From Pseudaminobacter salicylatoxidans (GTDB lineage Bacteria; Pseudomonadota; Alphaproteobacteria; Rhizobiales; Rhizobiaceae): a stretch of 64,000 nt of DNA. A model generated the notes under the pieces. It was not told where the DNA came from. It was given only the letters and a program-made list of their open reading frames with translations, and searched no databases. Positions 56,643 to 64,000 of the stretch are shown here, piece by piece. A program made the translations under genes and the position numbers. Each line of letters begins with the position of its first letter. Positions within the stretch are counted from its first letter, which is position 1. Location of the stretch: NCBI RefSeq assembly GCF_003148475.1, contig NZ_QGGG01000001.1:248001-312000 (forward strand), given 5' to 3'.

Positions 56643-58562
56643 ATGCTGAGCGACATTCGGGAGCGCGGGCTTGGCGAGTGGCTTGGGCTGGACCGGCAGT
56701 CCGTGGGAACGGCCCTGCGCCTGGCGCTTGCGGCAATCGTTTCACTCTCCATCGCCGCCATGCTGCATATCGAGAATGCCTATTGGGCGGCCATGCCGAC
56801 CTGGGTGCTGTTGCAGGCGACGCGCGGACAGTTCATCGAGCGCGGCGTGTTCCGCATATTCGGAACGATGCTTGGCGCGGCGGTCGGCTTCGGCCTCATC
56901 CTGCTGCCGGTCGATCCGCTGGTCCAGTGCGCGCTGCTGGCGCTATGGATCGCCTTTTGCGCCAGTCTGGTGCAGATTCTGCGCGGCATGCATTCCTATT
57001 GGGCGCTGATGGCGGGCATGACGGCGCCCATAGTGCTGGTGCCCTCGGCCATGGCGCTGGATGAGCCGCTGCATATCGCGTTCGCACGCGTCGAGTGCAC
57101 GTTGATCGGCGTGATCGTGGTGGCGTTGGTGTCGGGCCTGTCAACGCCGGTGGCCCCGCGCGAAGCCTTCTATCGGCGCGTGCGCCTGCTGTGCGCCGAT
57201 GCGGTCAGCTATGCCGAGCACATGGTGCGCGGGGGTGCCGGCAGCGAGGCGCAGGAGCGCCGGATCCTGACTGAAATGAGCGAGATCGACCAGGCCGCGC
57301 GCCCGGTCCTGGCAGGCTCGCTGGAAGGGTACAGACGCCTGCGCCATATCGATACGTTGATAACGGCCTCGCTGGGCGTCATGGCGGCGGCGCAAGCCTT
57401 GCGTGTCCGCTCCGGAGTTGAAAATCCGGAGGTTGCCCGGCTGGCGGAACGCATGCAGCGCTTTTCGGCGACGTTGCGGGCGGAAGAACATACCCATCAT
57501 CTGTTCGACGAAGAATCCATCGGCACCATTCCGGGGCCGGGTCGCCGGCTGGAGCGGGCGCTCGCGGACCTCGACAGTGCGCGGCTCGCCCTTGCCGGAT
57601 TGATGGACAATGGCGGCGCCGACATTGCGCGGCCGTCGGTGTCGATCCGCCCGGACCGGGATTGGCCGCTGGCGATCCGGGCGGGAGCCGCCACCGGTGC
57701 GCTGACACTGGTTGTCCTGGCAATCGGCATCATGCTCGATGAACCCATGCTGACATTCGGCATGCTCGGCATGTGCATCTATGCCATGCTGCTGTCGTCC
57801 ATGCCGGTGCCGCAGCAGATCGCGCCCAAGCTGATCGGTGGCGCAGCCATCGGTGTCGCGGTGGCGACGGTCTATCGGCTGACAATCGCGCCGCATGCGA
57901 CCACGCCCTTCCTGCTGGTGGCAAGCATTGCGCCTTTTCTTGTCGTCGGCGGTTTCGTGCGGGCCAGCCGTCGAACCGGCTTTCAGGGCGTGGAAGCCAA
58001 TATGTCGTTCCTGATGGCGAGCCAGGCGGGTACGGGGGCCGCACCCGTCGCCGCCGTCTTCGCCACGTCGCTGTCATTGCTGGGCGCTGCCACCCTCGTC
58101 TCGCTGGTGTACATGCTTTTGCCGCGCCGGGCAGACCGCGACGCTGCACGCATTTCAGCGGCCATCCGCCGCGATCTGGAGCGCATGGCGGCTGGACCCG
58201 GCGATGTGGCTGCTGCGCAGTGGCATGCACGGACGAGTCGGCGAACGCTGAGGCTGATGTTGCATCTGGCGCGGGCCGGAAAGCTGGGCGACAGCGCGCC
58301 CTCCGGCCTGCTCGGCGCGCTCAATCTGGGCCATGCTGTGGCCGCCATGCAGGACATCGCGGCCGACCCGATGACGGACCGGACAACCCGGCAAAACATC
58401 TGGGAGGCGCTGGAAACCCTGCGCAGCCTCGATGGCGATCCGCGCCGGACGGCTGAAAGCATGATGAAGTGGTCGGCGCAAAGTACCGAACCGCTGGCAT
58501 CGTTGTTTGCCGAAATCTCCGCAGCCTTGCTGCGCGCCGAACCCTTGCTGACGGCCCGGTAA
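56643..58562 (+). CDS. FUSC-family inner-membrane exporter (AaeB-like)
   Basis: This 639-residue membrane protein has two clusters of five to six helices (about residues 25-160 and 360-500) with a cytoplasmic part between and after them, the layout of the FUSC/aromatic acid exporter family (AaeB, YccS). I chose ATG 56643 because GGAGG lies 8 bases upstream; the frame stays open to GTG 56604. It is co-directional with the Liv/CoA-ligase operon 161 bp upstream and may expel aromatic acids that accumulate. It overlaps nothing; a MarR gene converges downstream. Confidence 0.85.
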   Translation: MLSDIRERGLGEWLGLDRQSVGTALRLALAAIVSLSIAAMLHIENAYWAAMPTWVLLQATRGQFIERGVFRIFGTMLGAAVGFGLILLPVDPLVQCALLALWIAFCASLVQILRGMHSYWALMAGMTAPIVLVPSAMALDEPLHIAFARVECTLIGVIVVALVSGLSTPVAPREAFYRRVRLLCADAVSYAEHMVRGGAGSEAQERRILTEMSEIDQAARPVLAGSLEGYRRLRHIDTLITASLGVMAAAQALRVRSGVENPEVARLAERMQRFSATLRAEEHTHHLFDEESIGTIPGPGRRLERALADLDSARLALAGLMDNGGADIARPSVSIRPDRDWPLAIRAGAATGALTLVVLAIGIMLDEPMLTFGMLGMCIYAMLLSSMPVPQQIAPKLIGGAAIGVAVATVYRLTIAPHATTPFLLVASIAPFLVVGGFVRASRRTGFQGVEANMSFLMASQAGTGAAPVAAVFATSLSLLGAATLVSLVYMLLPRRADRDAARISAAIRRDLERMAAGPGDVAAAQWHARTSRRTLRLMLHLARAGKLGDSAPSGLLGALNLGHAVAAMQDIAADPMTDRTTRQNIWEALETLRSLDGDPRRTAESMMKWSAQSTEPLASLFAEISAALLRAEPLLTAR

Positions 58563-58592
58563 AGGCGAGGCTGTTTCTCAGGTTGTGTTACT

Positions 58593-59108
58593 TTAAAGAC
58601 CCGACGCAGCGATCATCATGGCGAGCGCATCGGCCGTTTGCTTGTGCGCGTCGGCGGACAGCACCGCGACCAGTTTCCGCTCCGTCTCGGCATGATCCTT
58701 CATGGCCACGTCGGCTATTCTCAGGCCTTCCTCGGTGAGTTCGACGATGACGCCGCGTCCGTCGCGTTCGTCGGCCATGCGGCGGATAAGCCCGTCCTTT
58801 TCCATGCGCCTCAGCAGGTTCGACAGGCCGCCGGAAGACAGGAGAAGCGTTTCCAGAAGTTCGCCCGGAGACATGCGATAGGGACTGCCGGCAACGCGTA
58901 GCGTGGCGAGCACTGCATAGGTTGGATATTTCAACCCATGCCGTGCCAGCGTGCGGTCCACCGCGCGCAGGATGACATCGTGCAGATGCAGAATGCGGCC
59001 GACAATGGCCTTGCCGGAACAGTCGATGTCCGGGCGCTCGCGCTGCCACCGACTCATGCCGCGCGCGATAAGATCGTTTGCCCAGATTTCGGCGTGGTCA
59101 GCTTTCAT
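58593..59108 (-). CDS. MarR-family transcriptional regulator
   Basis: This 171-residue winged-helix regulator starts at ATG 59108 after CCGGAGAAAC; the longer open frame has no ribosome binding site. HTH region: MSPGELLETLLLSSGGLSNLLRRMEKDGLI, split over residues about 85-114, and the wing RMADERDGRGVIVELTEEG. It is divergent from the polyamine-type ABC operon, with a 9-bp inverted repeat in the shared promoter region at 59204-59232, and so probably controls that operon. Confidence 0.92.
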   Translation of the reverse strand: MKADHAEIWANDLIARGMSRWQRERPDIDCSGKAIVGRILHLHDVILRAVDRTLARHGLKYPTYAVLATLRVAGSPYRMSPGELLETLLLSSGGLSNLLRRMEKDGLIRRMADERDGRGVIVELTEEGLRIADVAMKDHAETERKLVAVLSADAHKQTADALAMMIAASGL

Positions 59109-59203
59109 TGTTTCTCCGGAAGCATCTTCAGCACCGGCATGCACCCTAGCGCGGACTGAAGACGATACAACATGGTTACCCTTTGAAGGCCATTCGCGCA
59201 ATC

Positions 59204-59232
59204 TATCTTTCATTTTTCTTTCTTGAAAGATA
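59204..59232. promoter_or_regulatory. Candidate MarR operator in the divergent promoter region
   Basis: TATCTTTCA (59204-59212) and TGAAAGATA (59224-59232) are perfect reverse complements with an 11-bp spacer, and a nested CTTTC-TT-GAAAG lies within. It is about 96 bp from the MarR start and 108 bp from the binding-protein start, in an AT-rich stretch. Nothing else of note lies in the 59109-59339 gap. Confidence 0.62.
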
Positions 59233-59339
59233 TTTTCTTCCATGTTACGTCGCTGGACCAGCGCAAGGCCCGAAGGCCGCGCGAGCCGATGGACGATAAA
59301 AGTCGCGTACCGGCATCCTCACATCGAATGGGAGCGAAA

Positions 59340-60368
59340 ATGAAGATCACCAACCGCATTGCCAAAGCCGCCGCGCTTGCCGCCGTGGTGCTGCTGCCGT
59401 CGGCCGCACTGGCCGAGGAACTGGTCGTCGGCGCCTTTGGCGGTTCTTTCGCCGATAACGCCAAGGCCTGCTATGTCGAGCCCTTCGAGAAGGCGACCGG
59501 CGCAACCGTCACGCTCAAGCTGGCGAATTCCTCGCAGCATGCCGCCTCGGTTCGCGCGACCGCCGGCCAGTCCGACATGGACGTCGTCTTCATGGACGAC
59601 GCCTTCGCCGCGCAACTCAAGAACGAGGGTCTGACCGAGAAGCTCGACCGCGCCAGGCTGACCCATGCCGACGAGATCGTTTCCGACGCCTGGGGCGTGG
59701 ACGATTCCTACGTTGTGGCGATGCTGAGCGCGACCACCATCGTCTACAATCCGCAGACCGTGGCCACGCCGCCGACCTCGTGGAAGGACCTGTTCGGCCC
59801 GAAATATGCCGGCCGTGTCACCATCGGCGACATTTCCGGAACCACCGGCTGGCAGTTCCTGATGGCTGTCAACAAGATGGAAGGCGGCACGATTGACGAC
59901 ATCACGCCCGGCCTGAAGGCCATCAAGCCGCTGGCCCAGAATTCGGTGGTGCTCTACACGCAGGCTGACCAGGTGATCTCGCTGTTTGAGCGTGGCGAGG
60001 TGGACATCGCCGTGTGGTATCCGGATCGCGCCGGTGTTGCCGCGCAGAAGGGCCTGCCGGTGGCGGTCGCCTATCCGCAGGAAGGCGCTGTCGCCATCAA
60101 GCCGAGCGTGGTCATGCCCAAGGGCACGCAGAAGGGCGATCTCGCGCTGAAGTTCATCGATCAGGTGCTGTCGGCCGAAAGCCAGAAGTGCTTCTCCGAA
60201 GCCGCCTTCATCGGCTCGGTCAACAAGAACGTAAAGCTCTCCGACGAAGTGTCCAAGGTCGTCCCGACCGGGGATGTGGTCAGCAAGCTTCTGTTCCTCG
60301 ACCCCAGCACCATGTCGCAGAAGCTGCCCGACTGGACGCGCCGCTGGCAGCGCGAAGTCGCGCGCTGA
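59340..60368 (+). CDS. Polyamine-type ABC substrate-binding protein (PotD/PotF family)
   Basis: This 342-residue periplasmic protein has a Sec signal (MKITNRIAKAAALAAVVLLP, cleaved near ALAEE). The fold is a type 2 periplasmic-binding protein: VVGAFGGSFADNAKACYVEPFEKATGATVTLK (in part), YTQADQVISLFERGEVDIAVWYPDRAG. GGGAG lies 6 bases upstream of ATG 59340; ATG 59328 is the alternative. The N-terminal AFGGSF pattern is typical of spermidine/putrescine-type proteins that bind many small compounds, so a polyamine ligand is not assured. Confidence 0.92.
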   Translation: MKITNRIAKAAALAAVVLLPSAALAEELVVGAFGGSFADNAKACYVEPFEKATGATVTLKLANSSQHAASVRATAGQSDMDVVFMDDAFAAQLKNEGLTEKLDRARLTHADEIVSDAWGVDDSYVVAMLSATTIVYNPQTVATPPTSWKDLFGPKYAGRVTIGDISGTTGWQFLMAVNKMEGGTIDDITPGLKAIKPLAQNSVVLYTQADQVISLFERGEVDIAVWYPDRAGVAAQKGLPVAVAYPQEGAVAIKPSVVMPKGTQKGDLALKFIDQVLSAESQKCFSEAAFIGSVNKNVKLSDEVSKVVPTGDVVSKLLFLDPSTMSQKLPDWTRRWQREVAR

Positions 60369-60382
60369 CAAGCTTTGACCGG

Positions 60383-60401
60383 TGGCGGGCAGCCCCCGCC
60401 A
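60383..60401 (+). promoter_or_regulatory. Intra-operon hairpin after the potD-like gene
   Basis: TGGCGGG and CCCGCCA pair around CAGCC, 14 bp after the stop of the binding-protein gene and 20 bp before the ATPase start. There is no T run. It could help the binding-protein message outlive the distal message. Confidence 0.5.
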
Positions 60402-60421
60402 TGGAACCTCCGAGGTAGATC

Positions 60422-61510
60422 GTGAGCAGCCTGAAACTCGACCATCTCTCGAAGCACTATGGCGAGGCCGTGATCGTGCGCGACCTGTCGCTGGCGATCG
60501 GCAATGGCGAGTTCGTCTCGCTGCTCGGTCCGTCCGGGTGCGGCAAGACGACGGTGCTGCGCATGGTTGCCGGGCTGATCGCACCGACCGGCGGCAAGAT
60601 CACCATCGGCGACCGCGACGTGACCACGCTGCCGCCGAACAAGCGCCGCATCGGGCTTGTGTTCCAGTCCTACGCACTGTTTCCGCACCTCACCGTGTTC
60701 GAGAATGTCGCCTTCGGCCTGCGTAGGCAGGGCGTGAAGGGCGCAGAGCTGGAAAAGCGGGTGAAGGATGCGCTGGCGCTGGTGCGGCTCGACGCCTTCG
60801 GCGATCGCTATCCGCGCCAGATGTCGGGCGGCCAGCAGCAGCGCGTGGCCATGGCGCGTGCCATCGCGCCGCGCCCCGACGTGCTGCTGTTCGACGAGCC
60901 GCTGTCCAATCTCGACGCCAAGCTGCGCGACGAGATGCAGATCGAGCTGAAGCGGCTTCAGCGCGAGCTTGGCATCACCACGCTTTTCGTGACCCACGAC
61001 CAGGCCGAGGCGCTGTCGCTGTCGGACCGCGTCTGCGTCATGGCGCATGGCAATATCGAGCAGTTCGCCTCGCCCGAGGACATTTATCACCGCCCGGCGA
61101 CCGCTTTCGTGGCGAGCTTCATCGGCAAGCCCAATCGTCTCACCGGCAAGGTCGCGAACCGAAATGGGGCAGGCGGCACTGTGGAGATCGGCGGCGGGTT
61201 GACGCTGAATGCCGACCGGCTCGACGCAGCCGCCGGCGACGCGGTCGAGCTGTTCCTGCGGCAGGAGGCGATCGAGCTGCGCACGACACCCGCAGAGGCT
61301 CCGACCAACTCCATTCCCGGCATGGTGCAACTGCGCTCCTTCTCGGGCGCTCATGTGCAATATGTCGTGCGCATCGGCGCCGACACCGAAATCGTGGTCG
61401 AGGCGCCGTCGAGCGGTGCTGCGAGCAATCTGGAACAGAATTCCTCTGTCTTCCTCGCGGTCGCGCCTGCCAATGTCTTTGCGCTGGCCGCAAAGGGGGC
61501 GCGGCCGTGA
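60422..61510 (+). CDS. Polyamine-type ABC transporter ATP-binding protein (PotA family)
   Basis: This 362-residue ATPase starts at GTG 60422 after GAGG. Walker A is GPSGCGKTT (36-44), Q-loop [21 protein letters not shown], signature MSGGQQQRV, Walker [21 protein letters not shown]-loop VTHDQAEA, and a C-terminal TOBE domain (about 250-350). The stop overlaps the next start (GTGA). Confidence 0.95.
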   Translation: MSSLKLDHLSKHYGEAVIVRDLSLAIGNGEFVSLLGPSGCGKTTVLRMVAGLIAPTGGKITIGDRDVTTLPPNKRRIGLVFQSYALFPHLTVFENVAFGLRRQGVKGAELEKRVKDALALVRLDAFGDRYPRQMSGGQQQRVAMARAIAPRPDVLLFDEPLSNLDAKLRDEMQIELKRLQRELGITTLFVTHDQAEALSLSDRVCVMAHGNIEQFASPEDIYHRPATAFVASFIGKPNRLTGKVANRNGAGGTVEIGGGLTLNADRLDAAAGDAVELFLRQEAIELRTTPAEAPTNSIPGMVQLRSFSGAHVQYVVRIGADTEIVVEAPSSGAASNLEQNSSVFLAVAPANVFALAAKGARP

Positions 61511-62358
61511 GCAACTGGAAGGCAGGCATCCTGCTGTTCGGGCCGCTGGCGCTCTTGCTCGTCGGCGTTTTCCTGATTCCGGTGCTGCTCCTGGCGCCGA
61601 CCAGCTTTCACGAATATTCGCCCGGCATGGGCATCGTCGCGGACTCCTGGACGTTCGAGAACTACATCCGCATCGTTGCCGACGACTATTATCGCGAGGT
61701 CGTGTGGCGCACGCTCTATCTCGGGCTCGGCGTCACCGTCTCCTGTCTGCTGCTGGGCTATCCGGTGGCCTATCTCATCGTGCGCGGACCAGCGCGGCTG
61801 CGCCTGCCGCTGACGCTGCTGGTCATCTTCCCGCTGATGCTCAATCTCGTCGTGCGTTCCTTCGGCTGGATCGCGCTTCTGTCCAATCGCGGGCTGGTCA
61901 ACAATTTCCTCATGCAGCTCGGCGTCATCGGCGCGCCGCTGAAGCTGATGTTCAACCTCACCGGCCTGATGATCGGCATGACCCACATCTACCTGCCTTT
62001 CATGGTGCTGATGCTGGTGGCCGCCCTGCAGAACGTGCCGCGCGATGTGGAAGCCGCTGCCGCCACGCTCGGCTCCAGCCGCAGGCATGTCTTTACCTCG
62101 GTAACGCTGCCGCTGACGGCGCCCGGCATCATCTCCGGCTCGATCCTGGTCTTCGTGCTGACCATCAGCGCGCTGGTCACGCCGCGCATGCTGGGCGGGC
62201 CGACCTACAAGGTCATGGCGACGCTGATCTATGACGAATACATGCAGCTTCTCGACTGGCCGAGCGGCTCGGCGCTATCGTTCTCGCTGACGGTTATCGC
62301 CATTGCCATCATCTGGGCTTCCAGCCGTATCACCAAACGCTGGGCGGGCATGGCATGA
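61507..62358 (+). CDS. Polyamine-type ABC permease (PotB family)
   Basis: This 283-residue permease starts at GTG 61507 in a GTGA overlap. Six helices are predicted, with HEYSPGMGIVADSWTFENY after helix 1 and the coupling loop NVPRDVEAAAATLGSSRRHVFTSVTLPLTAPG (in part). It overlaps the next permease by 4 bp. Confidence 0.94.
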   Translation: MSNWKAGILLFGPLALLLVGVFLIPVLLLAPTSFHEYSPGMGIVADSWTFENYIRIVADDYYREVVWRTLYLGLGVTVSCLLLGYPVAYLIVRGPARLRLPLTLLVIFPLMLNLVVRSFGWIALLSNRGLVNNFLMQLGVIGAPLKLMFNLTGLMIGMTHIYLPFMVLMLVAALQNVPRDVEAAAATLGSSRRHVFTSVTLPLTAPGIISGSILVFVLTISALVTPRMLGGPTYKVMATLIYDEYMQLLDWPSGSALSFSLTVIAIAIIWASSRITKRWAGMA

Positions 62359-63143
62359 ACGAGAGCAAACCGGGCTTCACCATCACCTCGATCGCGCTGC
62401 TGGTCATATTGTTCCTGCAGGTGCCGGTCATTGTCGTGGTGCTGGCGGCCTTCAGCACCACCTCCTACCTGACCATTCCGCCGCAGGGGCTGACCCTGAA
62501 ATGGTTCGCCAAGGTGTTGAGCGACCCCGTCTATCTCGACGCGATCCGCATCAGCATCATCCTTGCGATGGGTTCCACGGTCATCTCGCTGGTGTTGGGC
62601 GTGGCGGCGGCTTACGCGCTGTTCAAGCGCATGCTGCCGGGCACCGAGGCGCTGACCTCGTTCCTGATGGCGCCGCTGATCTTTCCTTCGGTGGTCATTG
62701 GCGTGGCGCTGCTGCAATATTTCAGCCTGATCGGCTGGCGCGGCAGCTTCGCTTCTCTGCTGCTGGCGCATGTCGTCATCACCGTGCCCTATATCGTGCG
62801 CTCCGCGCTTGCGAGCCTTTCCGGCATCGACATGTCGGTGGAGGAGGCGGCGCGCGTGCTGGGCGCCAACGGCTTCACCGCCTTCCGGCTGGTCACGCTG
62901 CCACTGATCAAGCCCGGCCTCGTCGCGGGCGCGCTGTTTGCTTTCGTGACGTCGATGGAGAACGTACCTGTCACCATCTTTATCGCCAGCGCCAAGCAGA
63001 CGACGCTGCCGATCCTCATCTTCTCCTCGGTGGAAATGGGCGTTGACCCAAGCATCGCCGCGGTCTCGACGCTGCTCATCGTGGCCACGGTTTTCGTGCT
63101 GTGGCTGGCCGAGCGCTGGACCGGCTTCCACCGCTTCATCTGA
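62355..63143 (+). CDS. Polyamine-type ABC permease (PotC family)
   Basis: This 262-residue permease has six helices, the PotC-like start LLVILFLQVPVIVVVLAAFS, SYLTIPPQGLTLKWFAKVL, and the coupling loop GIDMSVEEAARVLGANGFTA. It starts in an ATGA overlap. It pairs with the PotB-type protein to form the channel and is followed 19 bp later by a deacetylase-fold gene. Confidence 0.94.
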   Translation: MNESKPGFTITSIALLVILFLQVPVIVVVLAAFSTTSYLTIPPQGLTLKWFAKVLSDPVYLDAIRISIILAMGSTVISLVLGVAAAYALFKRMLPGTEALTSFLMAPLIFPSVVIGVALLQYFSLIGWRGSFASLLLAHVVITVPYIVRSALASLSGIDMSVEEAARVLGANGFTAFRLVTLPLIKPGLVAGALFAFVTSMENVPVTIFIASAKQTTLPILIFSSVEMGVDPSIAAVSTLLIVATVFVLWLAERWTGFHRFI

Positions 63144-63162
63144 TAGTAAAGCGAGTACCGAC

Positions 63163-63984
63163 ATGAGCTTGACGAGCAAGGGCTTTCCGCTGTTCCTCAC
63201 ATTCGATCTCGACGCCGAGACCATGTGGACGGCGCGCGACCCGTCCTATGCCTCGCGGCCGATCCTGATGTCGCAGGGCGCCTATGGCTGGAAGGTCGGC
63301 ACCGGCCGCGTGCTGGAACTGCTGGCGCGCTACGGCGTCACCTCCACCTTCTTCGTGCCGGGTCTCGTCATCGACCAGCGGCCCGAACTGATGGAGCAGA
63401 TCCTGAAGGCCGGCCACGAGATTGCCCACCACAGCTACAGCCACGCCTGGATTCTCAGCCTGACGCCCGAGCAGGAGCGTGAGGAGATGGAGAAGGGCAT
63501 CGAGGCGATCCAGCGCGTTACCGGCCGCAAGCCGCGCGGCTGGCGCTCGCCCGCGGCCGAGATCAGCGCCGTCACCATGCCGATGCTCGTGGAATACGGT
63601 TTCGACTATTCCTCCAATTTCTTCGACGACGACTCGCCCTACCTGCACACGGTGGAAGGCAGGAAGACCGATATCGTCGAGTTGCCCTTCCGCTGGGTGC
63701 TCGATGACGCGCCGTTCTTCCAGTACTCCATCGTACTGCCCGGCCGCACCATGCAGGCGCCCTCGGCGGTGGCCGAGGTGTGGAAGTCGGAATTCGACAC
63801 GCTCCATGCCGAAGGCCGGATGATGATGGTGGGCATGCATCCGCAGCTCATCGGCCAGCCCTCGCGGCTGAAGGCGCTGGAAGCGCTGATCGAGCACGCG
63901 CTGAGCCACCCGAACGTCTGGATCGGCCGCTGCGACGAGATCGTTGACGACATGCGCCCGAAGCTGAAGGCAGCCGGGCTGTGA
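63163..63984 (+). CDS. Polysaccharide-deacetylase-fold hydrolase (HpPgdA/PuuE-like)
   Basis: This 273-residue enzyme has a NodB/polysaccharide deacetylase fold with no signal peptide, so it is cytoplasmic. TFDLDAE (14-18) gives base Asp15 and metal ligand Asp17; HHSYSH gives metal ligands His90 and His94; then RGWRSPAAEIS, FDYSSNFFDDDSPY, LPFRWVLDDAP, and MHPQLIGQPSR near the C-terminus. It resembles Helicobacter PgdA and the PuuE allantoinase / cyclic imidase group. Since it ends a small-molecule importer operon and lacks an export signal, an amide- or imide-cleaving catabolic role is more likely than envelope modification. The start MSLTSKGF at 63163 is the best fit. Confidence 0.88.
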   Translation: MSLTSKGFPLFLTFDLDAETMWTARDPSYASRPILMSQGAYGWKVGTGRVLELLARYGVTSTFFVPGLVIDQRPELMEQILKAGHEIAHHSYSHAWILSLTPEQEREEMEKGIEAIQRVTGRKPRGWRSPAAEISAVTMPMLVEYGFDYSSNFFDDDSPYLHTVEGRKTDIVELPFRWVLDDAPFFQYSIVLPGRTMQAPSAVAEVWKSEFDTLHAEGRMMMVGMHPQLIGQPSRLKALEALIEHALSHPNVWIGRCDEIVDDMRPKLKAAGL

Positions 63985-64000
63985 ACCAGGGGTTTGCAGG

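Overview
The window looks like a piece of an alphaproteobacterial chromosome of the order Hyphomicrobiales (Rhizobiales), most likely from the Mesorhizobium / Aminobacter / Phyllobacteriaceae side. The reasons are the evenly high GC, the very dense packing with 4-bp ATGA/GTGA overlaps, the wealth of ABC and TRAP importers, and several intergenic palindromic repeats of the kind found throughout rhizobial genomes. This placement is inferred from style and content; no rRNA marker is present. I see no tRNA, rRNA, CRISPR array, prophage or insertion sequence.

Layout. 1-3956: the end of a dipeptide/oligopeptide-type ABC importer operon plus a GAF-domain protein. 4028-4169: a long inverted repeat. 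4242-7018: a two-subunit molybdenum hydroxylase (iorAB-like). 7277-10809: a DsbA-like oxidoreductase and an L,D-transpeptidase, divergent from a QseBC/PmrAB-type two-component system, with a perfect CTTAAG-N5-CTTAAG box between them. 10829-11500: a UdgX-type uracil-DNA glycosylase. 11566-18177: a glutamine-synthetase-like ligase, a class III aminotransferase, a 2-hydroxyacid dehydrogenase with its LacI regulator, a DMT exporter and a MarR regulator. 18488-21662: a CobW-type metal GTPase, a WD40 protein and a PuuD-like hydrolase. 21956-25485: a TakP-like TRAP transporter split into two convergent units that share an upstream motif at identical distance. 25662-27788: an orphan LivH-like permease, a CGNR zinc-finger protein and a lipoprotein. 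27999-31475: a fused indolepyruvate:ferredoxin oxidoreductase. 31619-34846: a membrane GGDEF/EAL protein and an N-acyl amino acid synthase-like acyltransferase. 35180-42407: an amidohydrolase and a complete second peptide-type ABC importer. 42546-44618: a P1B-type metal ATPase preceded by a previously unlisted 24-codon cysteine-rich ORF. 44633-48086: 6-phosphogluconate dehydrogenase, a secreted protein, a SIS protein and a LysR regulator. 48206-58562: a branched-chain-type ABC importer operon carrying two acyl-CoA ligase-family genes, started by a 30-codon ORF, then a FUSC exporter. 58593-63984: a MarR regulator divergent from a polyamine-type ABC importer that ends in a polysaccharide-deacetylase-fold hydrolase.

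How the parts work together. The region is a scavenging and catabolic island-like stretch of ordinary host composition: importers are paired with the enzymes that would handle their cargo (peptide/amide importer with amidohydrolase, Liv importer with CoA ligases and an aromatic-acid-type exporter, polyamine-type importer with an amidase-like hydrolase, glutamylation/amination genes for amines). Local regulators (LacI, MarR, LysR, two-component system) sit beside candidate operators that can be read directly in the sequence.

The most interesting items are the small cysteine-rich ORF ahead of the metal ATPase, the duplicated upstream motif of the TRAP units, the perfect CTTAAG box, the UdgX glycosylase, the coupled leader ORF of livG, and a RIME-like repeat pair whose stems differ by compensatory changes.
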